Of a DNA stretch of 64,000 bases, positions 6,422-15,220 are shown piece by piece (position 1 is the stretch's first letter; the number at the start of each line of letters is the position of its first letter). A model generated the notes under the pieces. That model had not been told where the DNA came from, searched no databases, and saw only the letters and a list, made by a program, of their open reading frames with translations. A program made the position numbers and the translations under genes. The stretch is from Acidobacteria bacterium Mor1. Its GTDB lineage: Bacteria > Acidobacteriota > Polarisedimenticolia > Polarisedimenticolales > Polarisedimenticolaceae. The stretch covers positions 5,921,001 through 5,985,000 of the forward strand of contig CP011806.1 in the NCBI GenBank assembly GCA_001664505.1. Direction: 5' to 3'.

Positions 6422-8548
6422 ATGAGCTCTTCGACCTCGCTCGACGCGATTTTTCGTCCCCGTTCGGTAGCGGTCATCGGGGCCTCACGGCGCCAGCAGA
6501 CCATCGGCTACGAGATCCTGCACAACCTGATCGGCTACGCCTTCACCGGGCCGGTCTACCCGGTCAACCCGGGGAGCGACGTGGTGCACTCGATCCGCGC
6601 GGCGGCGAGCATCGAGGATATCGAAGGGCCGGTCGATCTGGCGGTCATCGTCGTGCCCCGGGACCACGTGCTGGGCGTGGTCGAGGCCTGCGCCCGCAAG
6701 GGGGTCCGCGGCATCGTCACCATCACCGCCGGCTTCAAGGAGGTGGACGAGCAGGGGGCGGAGCTCGAGGCCAAGGTGGTCGACGTGCTCGAGCGCAACG
6801 GGATGCGGATGGTCGGACCCAACTGCATGGGGGTGATCAACACCGAGCCGGACGTGCGGCTCAACGCGACCTTCGCCGCCGAGATGCCCGAGCGGGGCAA
6901 CGTCGGCATCGTTTCCCAGTCGGGCGCCCTCGGCGAGGCGATCCTCGCCGATGCCCAGCAGAGCGGCATCGGAGTGGCGATGTTCGTCTCGATGGGCAAC
7001 AAGGCGGACATCTCGGGCAACGACCTGCTGGAGTACTGGGAAGACAACGACGACATCCAGGTGATCCTGATGTACCTGGAGTCCTTCGGAAACCCGAGCA
7101 AGTTCACCCGCTATGCCCGCAAGGTGACCCGCAAGAAACCGGTGATCACCGTCAAGGCCGGGCGCACCGCCGCCGGCGCCCGGGCGGCGTCCTCGCATAC
7201 CGGATCGATCGTGGGGCTCGACATCGCGTCATCGTCTCTACTCGAGCAGTGCGGCGTGCTGCGGGTCTCCTCGATGGAGGAGATGTTCGTGCAGGCCTCG
7301 GCGCTGGCGAGCCAGCCGGTTGCGGCAGGGGACCGTATCGCGGTGGTGACCAACGCCGGCGGTCCCGGAATTCTCTGTACCGACGCCCTGGTCGGCCGCG
7401 GGCTGACCCTGGCCGAACTCAGCGAGGACACGAAGGCGGCCATGCGTGCCGCCCTGCCGCCGGAAGCCTCGGTGGTCAACCCGGTGGACATGATCGCCTC
7501 GGCCGACGCGACCCACTACCGGGCGGTGCTCGAGGCGGTCAAGGCGGACCCCGGCGTCGACGGCATCATCGCCATCTTCGTCTCCCCGATCATGATCGAT
7601 GCCTTCGAGGTCGCCCGGGCCATCGCCGATGCGTCCACCGGCGAGAAGCCGGTGCTCTCGGTGTTCATGGGCAAGCGCCGCTCCGATGAGGGCATTCAGA
7701 AGCTGCGGGAGAGTTCGGTTCCGATCTATCGCTTCCCCGAGGAGGCGGCGTCGGGCATGAGCGCGCTGGTGCGCTACCGCCAGCTGCGGGATCGTCCCCA
7801 CGGCGAATCCCGTAGCTTCGAGGTCGACCGGGACCGCGCCGCGGCGGCCATCGCCGCCGCCCGCAGCTCAGGACGCCTGGATCTATCCTCCTTCGAGGTG
7901 GGGGAGATCCTCGCCGCCTACGGTTTCCCCGTCGCTCCGGCGCGGCAGGCCGGCAGTCTCGCCGAGGCCATTGCCGCCGCCCAGGAGCTGGGCTACCCGG
8001 TGGTGGTCAAGGTCGACTCCGAGAGCATCTCCCACAAGAGCGACGTCGGCGGCGTGCGGGTCGACCTGCGCAACGCCGACGAGGTCGGGGCGGCCTACCG
8101 GGAGATCACCGACGCGGTCAAGGATCAGGATCCCGACGCCGGCGTCCTGGTTCAGCGGCTGATTCGCGGCGGCCGGGAGGTGATTCTCGGCATGGCCCGG
8201 GACGGCGTCTTCGGCCCGGTGCTGATGTTCGGGCTGGGCGGTGTGTTCGTCGAGGTGATGAAGGACGTCGCGGTGCGGGTCCACCCGCTGACCGACGCCG
8301 GGGCTCACGACATGGTTCGCCGGGTCAAGGGCTTCCCGCTTCTGGCCGGCGCCCGGGGAGACAAGCCGGTGGCGATCCCGCTGATCGAGGAGTCGCTGCT
8401 GCGCCTCTCGCAGCTCGTCGCCGACTTCGAGGGTGAGCTCGAGGAGCTGGACCTCAATCCCTTCATCGTCACCGAGAACCCCGAGGACTCCTTCGTCGTC
8501 GACGCCCGCATGCGGCTGCGGGACGCGGATGCCCGGGACGAAGACTGA
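6422..8548 (+). CDS. ADP-forming acetyl/acyl-CoA synthetase (fused alpha-beta, ACD family)
   Basis: A 708-residue fusion. The N-terminal CoA-binding Rossmann domain (SVAVIGASRR, YPVNPG) is followed by succinyl-CoA-ligase-like domains with the PNCMG and SQSGALG motifs. The phosphohistidine loop reads SSHTGS with His259. The C-terminal ATP-grasp domain starts near residue 500 (YPVVVKVDSESISHKSDVGGV) and ends with ELDLNPF. Such enzymes interconvert acyl-CoA + ADP + Pi and acid + CoA + ATP, conserving energy from acyl-CoA. Some members of this superfamily are instead acetyl-CoA synthetase-like proteins of uncertain direction. The ATG at 6422 was chosen because the domain starts there; upstream codons in frame overlap the divergent promoter region. 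Confidence 0.9.
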   Translation: MSSSTSLDAIFRPRSVAVIGASRRQQTIGYEILHNLIGYAFTGPVYPVNPGSDVVHSIRAAASIEDIEGPVDLAVIVVPRDHVLGVVEACARKGVRGIVTITAGFKEVDEQGAELEAKVVDVLERNGMRMVGPNCMGVINTEPDVRLNATFAAEMPERGNVGIVSQSGALGEAILADAQQSGIGVAMFVSMGNKADISGNDLLEYWEDNDDIQVILMYLESFGNPSKFTRYARKVTRKKPVITVKAGRTAAGARAASSHTGSIVGLDIASSSLLEQCGVLRVSSMEEMFVQASALASQPVAAGDRIAVVTNAGGPGILCTDALVGRGLTLAELSEDTKAAMRAALPPEASVVNPVDMIASADATHYRAVLEAVKADPGVDGIIAIFVSPIMIDAFEVARAIADASTGEKPVLSVFMGKRRSDEGIQKLRESSVPIYRFPEEAASGMSALVRYRQLRDRPHGESRSFEVDRDRAAAAIAAARSSGRLDLSSFEVGEILAAYGFPVAPARQAGSLAEAIAAAQELGYPVVVKVDSESISHKSDVGGVRVDLRNADEVGAAYREITDAVKDQDPDAGVLVQRLIRGGREVILGMARDGVFGPVLMFGLGGVFVEVMKDVAVRVHPLTDAGAHDMVRRVKGFPLLAGARGDKPVAIPLIEESLLRLSQLVADFEGELEELDLNPFIVTENPEDSFVVDARMRLRDADARDED

Positions 8549-8566
8549 ATCGGCGAGACGCCGACG

Positions 8567-9589
8567 CTAGAGGGGAATCGCGTCTCCCTCCCGCAAGACC
8601 TTGAAGCCGCGCCGCTCCACCTCCCGCCGGGCGGCGCTGTCCTCTTCGAGTAGCGGGTTGCTGTGGTTCAGATGGGTGAACCAGACCTCGAGGGTGCCCG
8701 CCGCGACCCGCTCCGCCAGCAGATTCATCGAGTCGATGACCAGGGGGTGGGGGATCTCCGACGGATCCCGCCCGGGCAACTCGTCGGCGGAGTAGAAGGT
8801 GGCATCCAGCAGCGCGATGTCCACGCCCTCGAGCACTTCCAGGAGCGGCGGGTCCCAGTGATCCCAGGTGTCGGTGTCCGGCACGTAGAGGGCCGAACGT
8901 TCGGGCCCATGGATCAGGAAGGCCACGGTGTCGCTGAATTCATCCCGGTGAGGCACGGTCATCGCCTCTACCGACACCCGGCGGTCGCTCAGCGGGTGAA
9001 ACGGCGTGCCCGGCGTGATCTCCTCGAGGGAGATCTCCCGGAGGTCGACGAGCTGGCTCCAGGGACCGTTTTCCCGCAGGAACCCGGCCATGCGTTCGGT
9101 GCAGTAGACCGGCAGTTCCGAGGTGTGGACCGCCTCGCGGCCGAAGTGCATCAGTCCGGTGTAGTGGCCCATGTGGGCGTGGGTCAGCAGCACGCCGTCC
9201 AGGGGATCCCGGTCGGTGCGACCCTGGGGCGGGTCGCCGATGTCGGTGAGGGCGTGAAGCTGGGTGCGGATATCCGGCGTCGCGTCGATCAGGACCCGCT
9301 CTCCGCGTTCCGGGTCCAGCAGCCCCAGGCTGGCCACCCGCCGCCTTGCCGACGGAGGGCGTCGCCGCGCATCCTCGCAGCGGATGCAGTTGCACGAGGC
9401 GTGGGGCAGGCCGCCGTCCTGCACCGTGCCCAGCGCCCGCAGAAACGGGCCGTCGGGGATTGGCGCGACGGGAGCTGCCTGGCCGGCCGGCGGATCACCG
9501 GGACCGGCGTCGCCGGCGGGGGCGCAGGCGAGGGCAAGGCATGACAGGAGGCCGAGGGCCGCGGCGCGGTGTCGGATCGTCGAGTTCAT
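8567..9589 (-). CDS. PqqB-like metallo-beta-lactamase-fold hydrolase, exported
   Basis: A 340-residue protein with an N-terminal signal peptide (LLSCLALAC, a possible but non-canonical lipobox). The mature part begins LGTVQDGGLPHASCNCIRC, the cysteine-rich start seen in PqqB-type proteins. The metal motif is THAHMGHYTGL (His137, His139, His142), with Gly where classical members have Asp. Further conserved stretches are VPHRDEFSDTVAF and FTHLNHSNPLL. Proteins of this subgroup are often named PqqB, but no other pqq genes are nearby, so a role in PQQ synthesis is not supported. The substrate is unknown. Confidence 0.75.
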   Translation of the reverse strand: MNSTIRHRAAALGLLSCLALACAPAGDAGPGDPPAGQAAPVAPIPDGPFLRALGTVQDGGLPHASCNCIRCEDARRRPPSARRRVASLGLLDPERGERVLIDATPDIRTQLHALTDIGDPPQGRTDRDPLDGVLLTHAHMGHYTGLMHFGREAVHTSELPVYCTERMAGFLRENGPWSQLVDLREISLEEITPGTPFHPLSDRRVSVEAMTVPHRDEFSDTVAFLIHGPERSALYVPDTDTWDHWDPPLLEVLEGVDIALLDATFYSADELPGRDPSEIPHPLVIDSMNLLAERVAAGTLEVWFTHLNHSNPLLEEDSAARREVERRGFKVLREGDAIPL

Positions 9590-9595
9590 CGGCCG

Positions 9596-9601
9596 AGTTT
9601 A
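9596..9601 (-). promoter_or_regulatory. -10-like TAAACT giving a leaderless start for the PqqB-like gene
   Basis: On the minus strand TAAACT (9601 to 9596) is followed by six bases and then the ATG at 9589. The spacing puts the transcript start at the start codon, and no ribosome-binding site is present. Confidence 0.4.
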
Positions 9602-9617
9602 GCCCGGCCGGGGCGGG

Positions 9618-11960
9618 TCAGTGAACGTCCCCCTCGCCGGGATCGTCCAGGGCGCCGATGGCGTCGGTCAGCGAGTCGAGGGTGTAGGGTTTGGTCAGCA
9701 CCGGGTTGGACCGCCGTTCGAGGAACGCCACGTTGGTCTCGTCGTTGAGGTCGCCGGTGGCGAACACGATGCGGCGGGCGAGATCGGGGCGGCTCTCGTG
9801 CAGCCGGCGGTACAGCTCTCGGCCGTCCATACCCGGCATCAGCAGATCGACCAGCAGCGCGTCGTAGGCGGTTTGTCCGACCTTGCGCAACGCCTCGAAC
9901 CCGTCCCGAGCCACATCGACCGACCAGCCCTGGGCCCGGAAGTAGCTGTCGACCATCTCCCCGATGGTCGGATCGTCCTCGACCACCAGTAGCTTCCCCG
10001 GGGCCGGCCGCGCCGTTCCCCGCGCTTCGTCGCGGGGCTGTTCCTCGGCAATCCGGGTCGGATCGGCCCGGGGAATCTCGATGCGCAGGGTCGTTCCCTG
10101 GCCTGCGGCGCTGTCGAAATCGATCGAGCCGCCATGTTCGGTGACGATGCCGTGGCACAGGCTCAGTCCGAGACCGGTGCCTTCGCCGGCGGGCTTGGTG
10201 GTGAAGAACGGCAGGAACACTTGGTTGATCTGCTCCCGGGGCAGGCCCGGCCCGTTGTCGATGAACAGGATGCCGACCCGTTCCCGTTCGGCGCGGGTCT
10301 CGACGATCAGGCGCCGGGGCTGGTCGCGGTCACGCAGGGCGTGTTCGGCGTTGTTGACCAGGTTGAGGAACACCTGTTCGAACTGGTGGTCGTCGATCCA
10401 GACGGGCGGGAGCACCGGAGCGTAGCGCCGCTGCAGCTCGATGTTGCGCATCTGCAGATCGTGGGCCTTGAGTTCGATCACGCGGTCAAGCACGTCGTTG
10501 ACGTTGGCCAGCCGCTTCTCCACGACCCGCTTGCGCGAGAAGGACAGCAGCTGGTTGACGATGCGGACCGAACGGTGCGCCTCGCTGCGCACCTTGTCGA
10601 GGCCGCGGCGCTTGCCCGGATCGCTCTCCTTCATCATCAGCAGTTCACAGAAGCCGATCACCGACGTCAGCGGATTCTTGAGCTCGTGGGCCACGCCGGA
10701 CACCAGCATGCCCAGCGCCGAGATCTTCTCGCTCTGCAGCAGATGTTCGTGAAGCTGTTTCTGCTCGGTCACCAGCTGGGCGTTGGACAGCGCCATGTTG
10801 ACGAAGCGCACCAGGGTGCCGAGCCGCTTGCAGTCGTCGTCATCGAAGGGGCGCCGGCGCCGTCCCCGGGTCAGCACCAGCAGGGCGTCCCGGCGTCCGA
10901 GGATGCGTACCGGAGCGCAGAGCACTCCCGACACCCCTTCGAGGAAGCGTAGGTCCGGGTAGAGATCCCGCTGGGCCTCGAAGTCCTCGACGACCCGGAT
11001 CTGCCCGGTTTCGAAGAAACCGTCGGAGAAGCGAGAGAGGGGAAGGGTCGCGGCTGGCACCGGCCGCAGGCCCAGGTGAGCCTGAACCACCAGGTGCTTC
11101 CCCTGTGGGTCCGGCGCGGCCAGCAGCGCGCCGCTGGCCTGAAGCGCGTCGGTGGCGGTGCGGACCACGGCGGCGCGAACCCGGTGTTCATCCAGTTCCG
11201 AACCGATCTCGAGGCCGAGCCCCTGAAGGGAATCCAGGTCGGCCTGATGCCGCTCGAGTTCCTGTTCGCGGCGGCTGAGCATCATGAGCAACAGCAGCAG
11301 CAGTCCGATCGGAGCGATGCCCAGGGTCAGGAGCCACGGGTTGATCGTCCAGAACAGCGCCAGGGTCAGGCCGTACACCGCGCAGAGCAACTCGGCCAGC
11401 AGGCCGACCCGGGTGATCGGGCGCAGGCTGTAGAACGGGCGGCGGTTGGCCAGGTTGGTCACCACCACCGTCAGCAACTGGTTGATCAGCGCCAGCACGA
11501 CCAGCGAAGCGAAGGCGGCGATCAGGGCCCAGGGAGCGGTGCTGTCCAGTCCTTCGAAGCCGGGGTCGAGCAGGTGCCGCACCCCCCAACCTGCAGCGAG
11601 GGCCAGGGTCAGCTGAGCCAGGTTGAAAAAGCCGGTCAGCGGCCGTCGCCGGTTGAGCCCCCAGTCGGCGAGGATCGAGGTCCAGAGCGGCAGGCAGGTG
11701 GCGGCGGGACCGACGATCAGGAACAACGCCTGCCAGAACGCGGCGCCTACCTGGTGGGTGATGCGGGTCGGGAGATGGTCCCGGCGGGAGAGGGTCAGGG
11801 TGGACGAAACCACCGCCAACACGCCGAATACGGCGATGGCGCTCCAGTCCCAGTGGTAGGGCTCTCCCCGGGCGATCAGGGCGACGCCGAGTGCGGATCC
11901 GGCGAGGATGACACTCCAGACGTAAGCACGTGCCACGGGTGAGAGGGGTCTGCGGCTCAT
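9618..11960 (-). CDS. Membrane hybrid histidine kinase (multi-TM sensor, GAF, HisKA, HATPase, REC)
   Basis: A 780-residue hybrid kinase. The first 240 residues contain about seven hydrophobic membrane segments. A GAF domain follows (about 255-395, LGLEIGSELDEH to LVRFVNMALSNAQL), then HisKA with SGVAHELKNPLTS (His425), the HATPase with NLVNNAEHAL, DNGPGLP and GTGLGLSL, and a C-terminal receiver with VVEDDP and the phosphoacceptor Asp705 in VDLLMPGMDG. No output domain is fused, so phosphate probably passes on or the receiver controls the kinase. ATG at 11960 is preferred over an in-frame TTG at 11981. The PqqB-like gene follows after 28 bases, and hslV is divergent. Confidence 0.85.
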   Translation of the reverse strand: MSRRPLSPVARAYVWSVILAGSALGVALIARGEPYHWDWSAIAVFGVLAVVSSTLTLSRRDHLPTRITHQVGAAFWQALFLIVGPAATCLPLWTSILADWGLNRRRPLTGFFNLAQLTLALAAGWGVRHLLDPGFEGLDSTAPWALIAAFASLVVLALINQLLTVVVTNLANRRPFYSLRPITRVGLLAELLCAVYGLTLALFWTINPWLLTLGIAPIGLLLLLLMMLSRREQELERHQADLDSLQGLGLEIGSELDEHRVRAAVVRTATDALQASGALLAAPDPQGKHLVVQAHLGLRPVPAATLPLSRFSDGFFETGQIRVVEDFEAQRDLYPDLRFLEGVSGVLCAPVRILGRRDALLVLTRGRRRRPFDDDDCKRLGTLVRFVNMALSNAQLVTEQKQLHEHLLQSEKISALGMLVSGVAHELKNPLTSVIGFCELLMMKESDPGKRRGLDKVRSEAHRSVRIVNQLLSFSRKRVVEKRLANVNDVLDRVIELKAHDLQMRNIELQRRYAPVLPPVWIDDHQFEQVFLNLVNNAEHALRDRDQPRRLIVETRAERERVGILFIDNGPGLPREQINQVFLPFFTTKPAGEGTGLGLSLCHGIVTEHGGSIDFDSAAGQGTTLRIEIPRADPTRIAEEQPRDEARGTARPAPGKLLVVEDDPTIGEMVDSYFRAQGWSVDVARDGFEALRKVGQTAYDALLVDLLMPGMDGRELYRRLHESRPDLARRIVFATGDLNDETNVAFLERRSNPVLTKPYTLDSLTDAIGALDDPGEGDVH

Positions 11961-12038
11961 CCGATGTCCATCGTGGGCCAAAAGTAACCGGAACCAGGAA
12001 GAGTGTCCAGACTCCCGGGTAGTGTTTTCCCACCTTCG

Positions 12039-12054
12039 GGGAACGCTTGTTCCC
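12039..12054. promoter_or_regulatory. Perfect inverted repeat GGGAAC-N4-GTTCCC, operator candidate
   Basis: GGGAAC and GTTCCC flank GCTT in the 200-base divergent region between the hybrid kinase and hslV. The core GAAC-N4-GTTC resembles the LexA box of Gram-positive bacteria. It could equally be the site of another dimeric repressor or a chance palindrome. Confidence 0.35.
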
Positions 12055-12162
12055 GATGGGGTGGCCGGATGACTCCTCCGGGGATCCGGGCTAAACTCGT
12101 GGTCCCGGCCGGTCCCAAGCCGGCCTCGCGGTCCATGGCACCCTCAACTAAGGAATGAGCCC

Positions 12163-12732
12163 TTGAGTGACGACCTCATCGGGACGGGATCCGGTTCCCG
12201 CCCGCGGTTCCATCACACCACCATCCTGGCGGTAAGGCGAAACAATGGTGTTGCCATTGCGGGAGACGGCCAGGTCACCCTGGACAAGACCGTGTTCAAG
12301 AACGGCGGCCGCAAGGTGCGCCGGCTCGGCGGCGGCAAGGTGATCGCCGGATTCGCCGGCGGGGCGGCGGACGCGATGTCCCTGCTCGATCGCTTCGAAC
12401 AGAAGCTTGAGCATCATGGCGGTCAGTTCGAGCGGGCGGCGGTGGAACTGGTCCGCGACTGGCGCACCGACCGGGCCCTGCGCCGGCTCGAGGCGATGCT
12501 CGTGGTCGCCGACGCCCAGAAGACCTTCCTGTTGTCGGGAACCGGCGACCTGATCGAGCCCGACGACGGGGTGCTCGGTATCGGCAGCGGCTCGGTGGCC
12601 GCCATCGCCGCCGCCCGCGCCCTTTGCGCCCATAGCGAGATGGCGGCCCGGGAGATTGCCGTCGAGTCCCTGCGTATCGCGGCCGGGCTCGACATCTACA
12701 CCAACGCCGAGTTGACCGTCGAGGAGATCTGA
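12163..12732 (+). CDS. hslV: ATP-dependent protease subunit HslV (ClpQ), with N-terminal propeptide
   Basis: HslV is the threonine peptidase of the HslUV protease. The 189-residue frame contains [42 protein letters not shown] and LEAMLVVAD, as in E. coli HslV. The catalytic Thr normally follows the initiator Met or a very short propeptide. Here the first Thr of HHTTI is residue 19 of the frame that starts at TTG 12163, and no ATG, GTG or TTG lies between. AAGGA at 12150-12154 gives good spacing to the TTG. An 18-residue propeptide must therefore be removed to expose Thr. hslU follows after one base. Confidence 0.9.
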   Translation: MSDDLIGTGSGSRPRFHHTTILAVRRNNGVAIAGDGQVTLDKTVFKNGGRKVRRLGGGKVIAGFAGGAADAMSLLDRFEQKLEHHGGQFERAAVELVRDWRTDRALRRLEAMLVVADAQKTFLLSGTGDLIEPDDGVLGIGSGSVAAIAAARALCAHSEMAAREIAVESLRIAAGLDIYTNAELTVEEI

Positions 12733-12733
12733 C

Positions 12734-14137
12734 GTGGTTTTCTACATGCCCGGCGAGGTGGACACCGGCAAGGTGGTCTCGGACCTCAGCCCCCGCAAGA
12801 TCGTCGAAGAGCTCGATCGCTTCATCGTCGGCCAGGCCGACGCCAAGCGTGCCGTGGCCATTGCGCTGCGCAACCGGATGCGGCGCCGCAAGCTCTCTCC
12901 CGAACTGGCCGAAGAGGTGATGCCCAAGAACATCCTCATGATCGGCCCCACCGGCGTCGGAAAGACCGAGATTGCCCGCCGCCTGGCCCGGATGGCCGGC
13001 TCGCCGTTCCTCAAGATCGAGGCGTCGAAGTTCACCGAGGTCGGCTACGTCGGACGGGACGTCGAGTCGATGGTGCGCGACCTGGTCGAGATCGGCATCG
13101 AACTCGTGCGCAAGGAGCGCCGCGATCAGGTGGCCGAGCAAGCGCGTGAGGCGGTGGAGGATCGTCTGCTCGACGCGCTTTTGCCACCGCGGCCCCGCCG
13201 GCCCCGATCGGCGGACCCCGAAGCCGCCGAACGTGAGAACAAGGAGCAGGCTTCCTGGGAGAAGAGTCGTGAGCGGTTGCGTGGACAGCTGGCTGCGGGG
13301 TCTCTCGAAGACCGCATGATCGAGATCACCGTCAGCTCCCAGTCGGGAGCCAGCTTCCGCATGTTCAGTCCCGGCGGCATGGAAGAGATGGACATGAACC
13401 TGCAGGACATGATGCCGGGCCTGTTCCAGCAGAAACCCCAGCAGCGGAAGATGAAGGTCTCCGAGGCGCGGGATGCCCTGCAGCGGGAGGAAGAGGACAA
13501 GCGGATCGATCCGGAGCAACTGGCCCGGGAAGCGATCCACCGGGTCGAGGAGTCGGGCATCCTGTTCGTCGACGAGTTCGACAAGATCGCGACCCGCGAG
13601 GGTGGGCGCGGACCGGATGTCTCCCGTGAGGGAGTCCAGCGGGACCTGCTGCCGATCGTCGAGGGCACGCTGGTCAAGACCAAACACGGGATGGTGCGCA
13701 CCGACCACATCCTGTTCGTCGCCGCCGGCGCCTTTCACCTGTCGAAGCCCTCGGACCTGATTCCGGAGCTCCAGGGACGTTTCCCGATCCGGGTCGAGCT
13801 GCAGTCCCTCGGCAGGGAAGAGCTGCTGCGAATCCTGACCGAACCCGAGAGCTCGCTGATCGTCCAGTACCGGGCGCTGATGGAGACCGAGGGCATCGAC
13901 CTCGAGTTCACTGCCGACGGGGCCGAGGCGCTGGCCGAGTTCGCCGAGTCGGTGAACAGCCGGACCGAGAACATCGGAGCCCGGCGCCTGCATACGGTGA
14001 TGGAGCGGCTGCTGGAGGACATCTCCTTCAAGGGGCCGGAGCTGCGCGGGGAGCGGATCGTCGTCGATGCCGCCTTCGTTCGCGAGCGGCTCACCGAGAT
14101 CGCAGGCGACGCGGACCTGTCCCGCTACATTCTCTGA
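12734..14137 (+). CDS. hslU: ATP-dependent protease ATPase subunit HslU (ClpY)
   Basis: HslU is the AAA+ unfoldase that feeds proteins to HslV. The 467-residue protein begins with [17 protein letters not shown], has Walker A GPTGVGKT (about residue 75), the [20 protein letters not shown] pore-loop region with the conserved GYVG, a long charged intermediate domain (about 125-255), Walker [11 protein letters not shown], and the C-terminal sensor region with [16 protein letters not shown]. It ends in the hydrophobic tail SRYIL that inserts into HslV. The start is GTG at 12734 with GAGGAG upstream inside the hslV end. Its length is slightly above the usual 440-450 because of the acidic I-domain. 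Confidence 0.97.
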   Translation: MVFYMPGEVDTGKVVSDLSPRKIVEELDRFIVGQADAKRAVAIALRNRMRRRKLSPELAEEVMPKNILMIGPTGVGKTEIARRLARMAGSPFLKIEASKFTEVGYVGRDVESMVRDLVEIGIELVRKERRDQVAEQAREAVEDRLLDALLPPRPRRPRSADPEAAERENKEQASWEKSRERLRGQLAAGSLEDRMIEITVSSQSGASFRMFSPGGMEEMDMNLQDMMPGLFQQKPQQRKMKVSEARDALQREEEDKRIDPEQLAREAIHRVEESGILFVDEFDKIATREGGRGPDVSREGVQRDLLPIVEGTLVKTKHGMVRTDHILFVAAGAFHLSKPSDLIPELQGRFPIRVELQSLGREELLRILTEPESSLIVQYRALMETEGIDLEFTADGAEALAEFAESVNSRTENIGARRLHTVMERLLEDISFKGPELRGERIVVDAAFVRERLTEIAGDADLSRYIL

Positions 14138-14143
14138 GGCGCG

Positions 14144-15220
14144 ATGATCCCGATACGTGCGGTGCGAGGTTTGCTTTGGGTGGGCGCGCTTGGGGTGTCC
14201 TTGCTGGCGGTCTCCTGCGGCAAGGTCGGTCCACCCCTGCCCCCCGAACCGCGGGGCCCCCTGGCCCCGGAAACGCCCCGGGTGCGCCAGTTGGGTGAAC
14301 GGGTGCTGGTTTCGACCCGCCTGCCACCGACGAGAGGGGACAAGCCCCACCAGGAACTCTCCCGGATCGAATTGGTCCGGGTGGACTACCCGGCCGGGGC
14401 CAACGCGTCTCTCGATCCCGACGTGTTCCGCCGCCGAGGCGTCATCGTCGGCGAGTGGAGCGGAGATCCGCTGGAGTCGGGCACCCTGGCTCGCTTCGTC
14501 GACGAGGAACCCCCGGGAGAGGTCGGGGGGCTGTTGCGCTATGCGGTCCGTCTCGAGGATCGCCGCGGGCGCGGTTCGGCGCTGGTGGTCGGTAGCGATC
14601 TGGTCTGGATCGCACCGCTTCCGGCTCCCGGCGGGGTGTCCGGGGTGGCCACTGCCGACGGAGTTCGGCTGCGCTGGAATGCCGCGGGCGACGACGTGCG
14701 TTACAACGTGTATCGACAGCCGGAGAACGGTCCGGCCTCGGAGCAACCGTTGAATACCGCGCCCCTTTCCTCTCTCGAGTACCTCGACGCCTCGGTCGAG
14801 TTCGGCAGCACCTTCATCTACGAGGTGCGGACCTCCTCGTCCGAGTCGCGTCCGTTCCGCGAGAGCGAGTCCGGCACGCCGGTGCGCATCGTCGCCGAGG
14901 ACCGCTTTCCCCCGGCGTCCCCCGACGGCCTGGTCGCGGTGCAGGAGGGTGTCGCGGTCCGGCTGTTCTGGAACCCGAACCGGGAGCGTGACCTGGCGGG
15001 CTACCGGATCGAACGCCGCGCCGGCGACGGGCCCTGGAAGCCGGTCGGGCCGGAGATCGTGACCGAATCGCTCTACCTCGATCGCGACGTCCGGATAGGA
15101 CAGCGCTACGGCTATCGGGTGCTGGCCCTGGACCGGGCGGATCCGCCCAACGCCAGCGCACCTTCGCAGGCGTTCGAGCTGGATGTCGCCGTGGAGCCGG
15201 TGGGGGATCCTTCCTCATGA
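14144..15220 (+). CDS. Lipoprotein with LptM-like N-terminus and fibronectin type III-like domains
   Basis: A 358-residue lipoprotein: the signal peptide ends in LAVSC (Cys25) and is followed by GKVGPPLPPE. This CGxxGPL/PP start resembles LptM (YifL), the small lipoprotein that assists LPS-transport protein LptD. The remainder holds two or three fibronectin type III-like beta-sandwich domains (for example VSGVATADGVRLRWN, VYRQPEN, VAVRLFWNPNRERDLAGYRIER and GYRVLALDRADPPNAS). It overlaps dapF by an ATGA. In E. coli yifL/lptM also precedes dapF, so synteny supports the resemblance. Function in LPS transport is an inference; FN3 lipoproteins also bind envelope polymers. Confidence 0.75.
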   Translation: MIPIRAVRGLLWVGALGVSLLAVSCGKVGPPLPPEPRGPLAPETPRVRQLGERVLVSTRLPPTRGDKPHQELSRIELVRVDYPAGANASLDPDVFRRRGVIVGEWSGDPLESGTLARFVDEEPPGEVGGLLRYAVRLEDRRGRGSALVVGSDLVWIAPLPAPGGVSGVATADGVRLRWNAAGDDVRYNVYRQPENGPASEQPLNTAPLSSLEYLDASVEFGSTFIYEVRTSSSESRPFRESESGTPVRIVAEDRFPPASPDGLVAVQEGVAVRLFWNPNRERDLAGYRIERRAGDGPWKPVGPEIVTESLYLDRDVRIGQRYGYRVLALDRADPPNASAPSQAFELDVAVEPVGDPSS

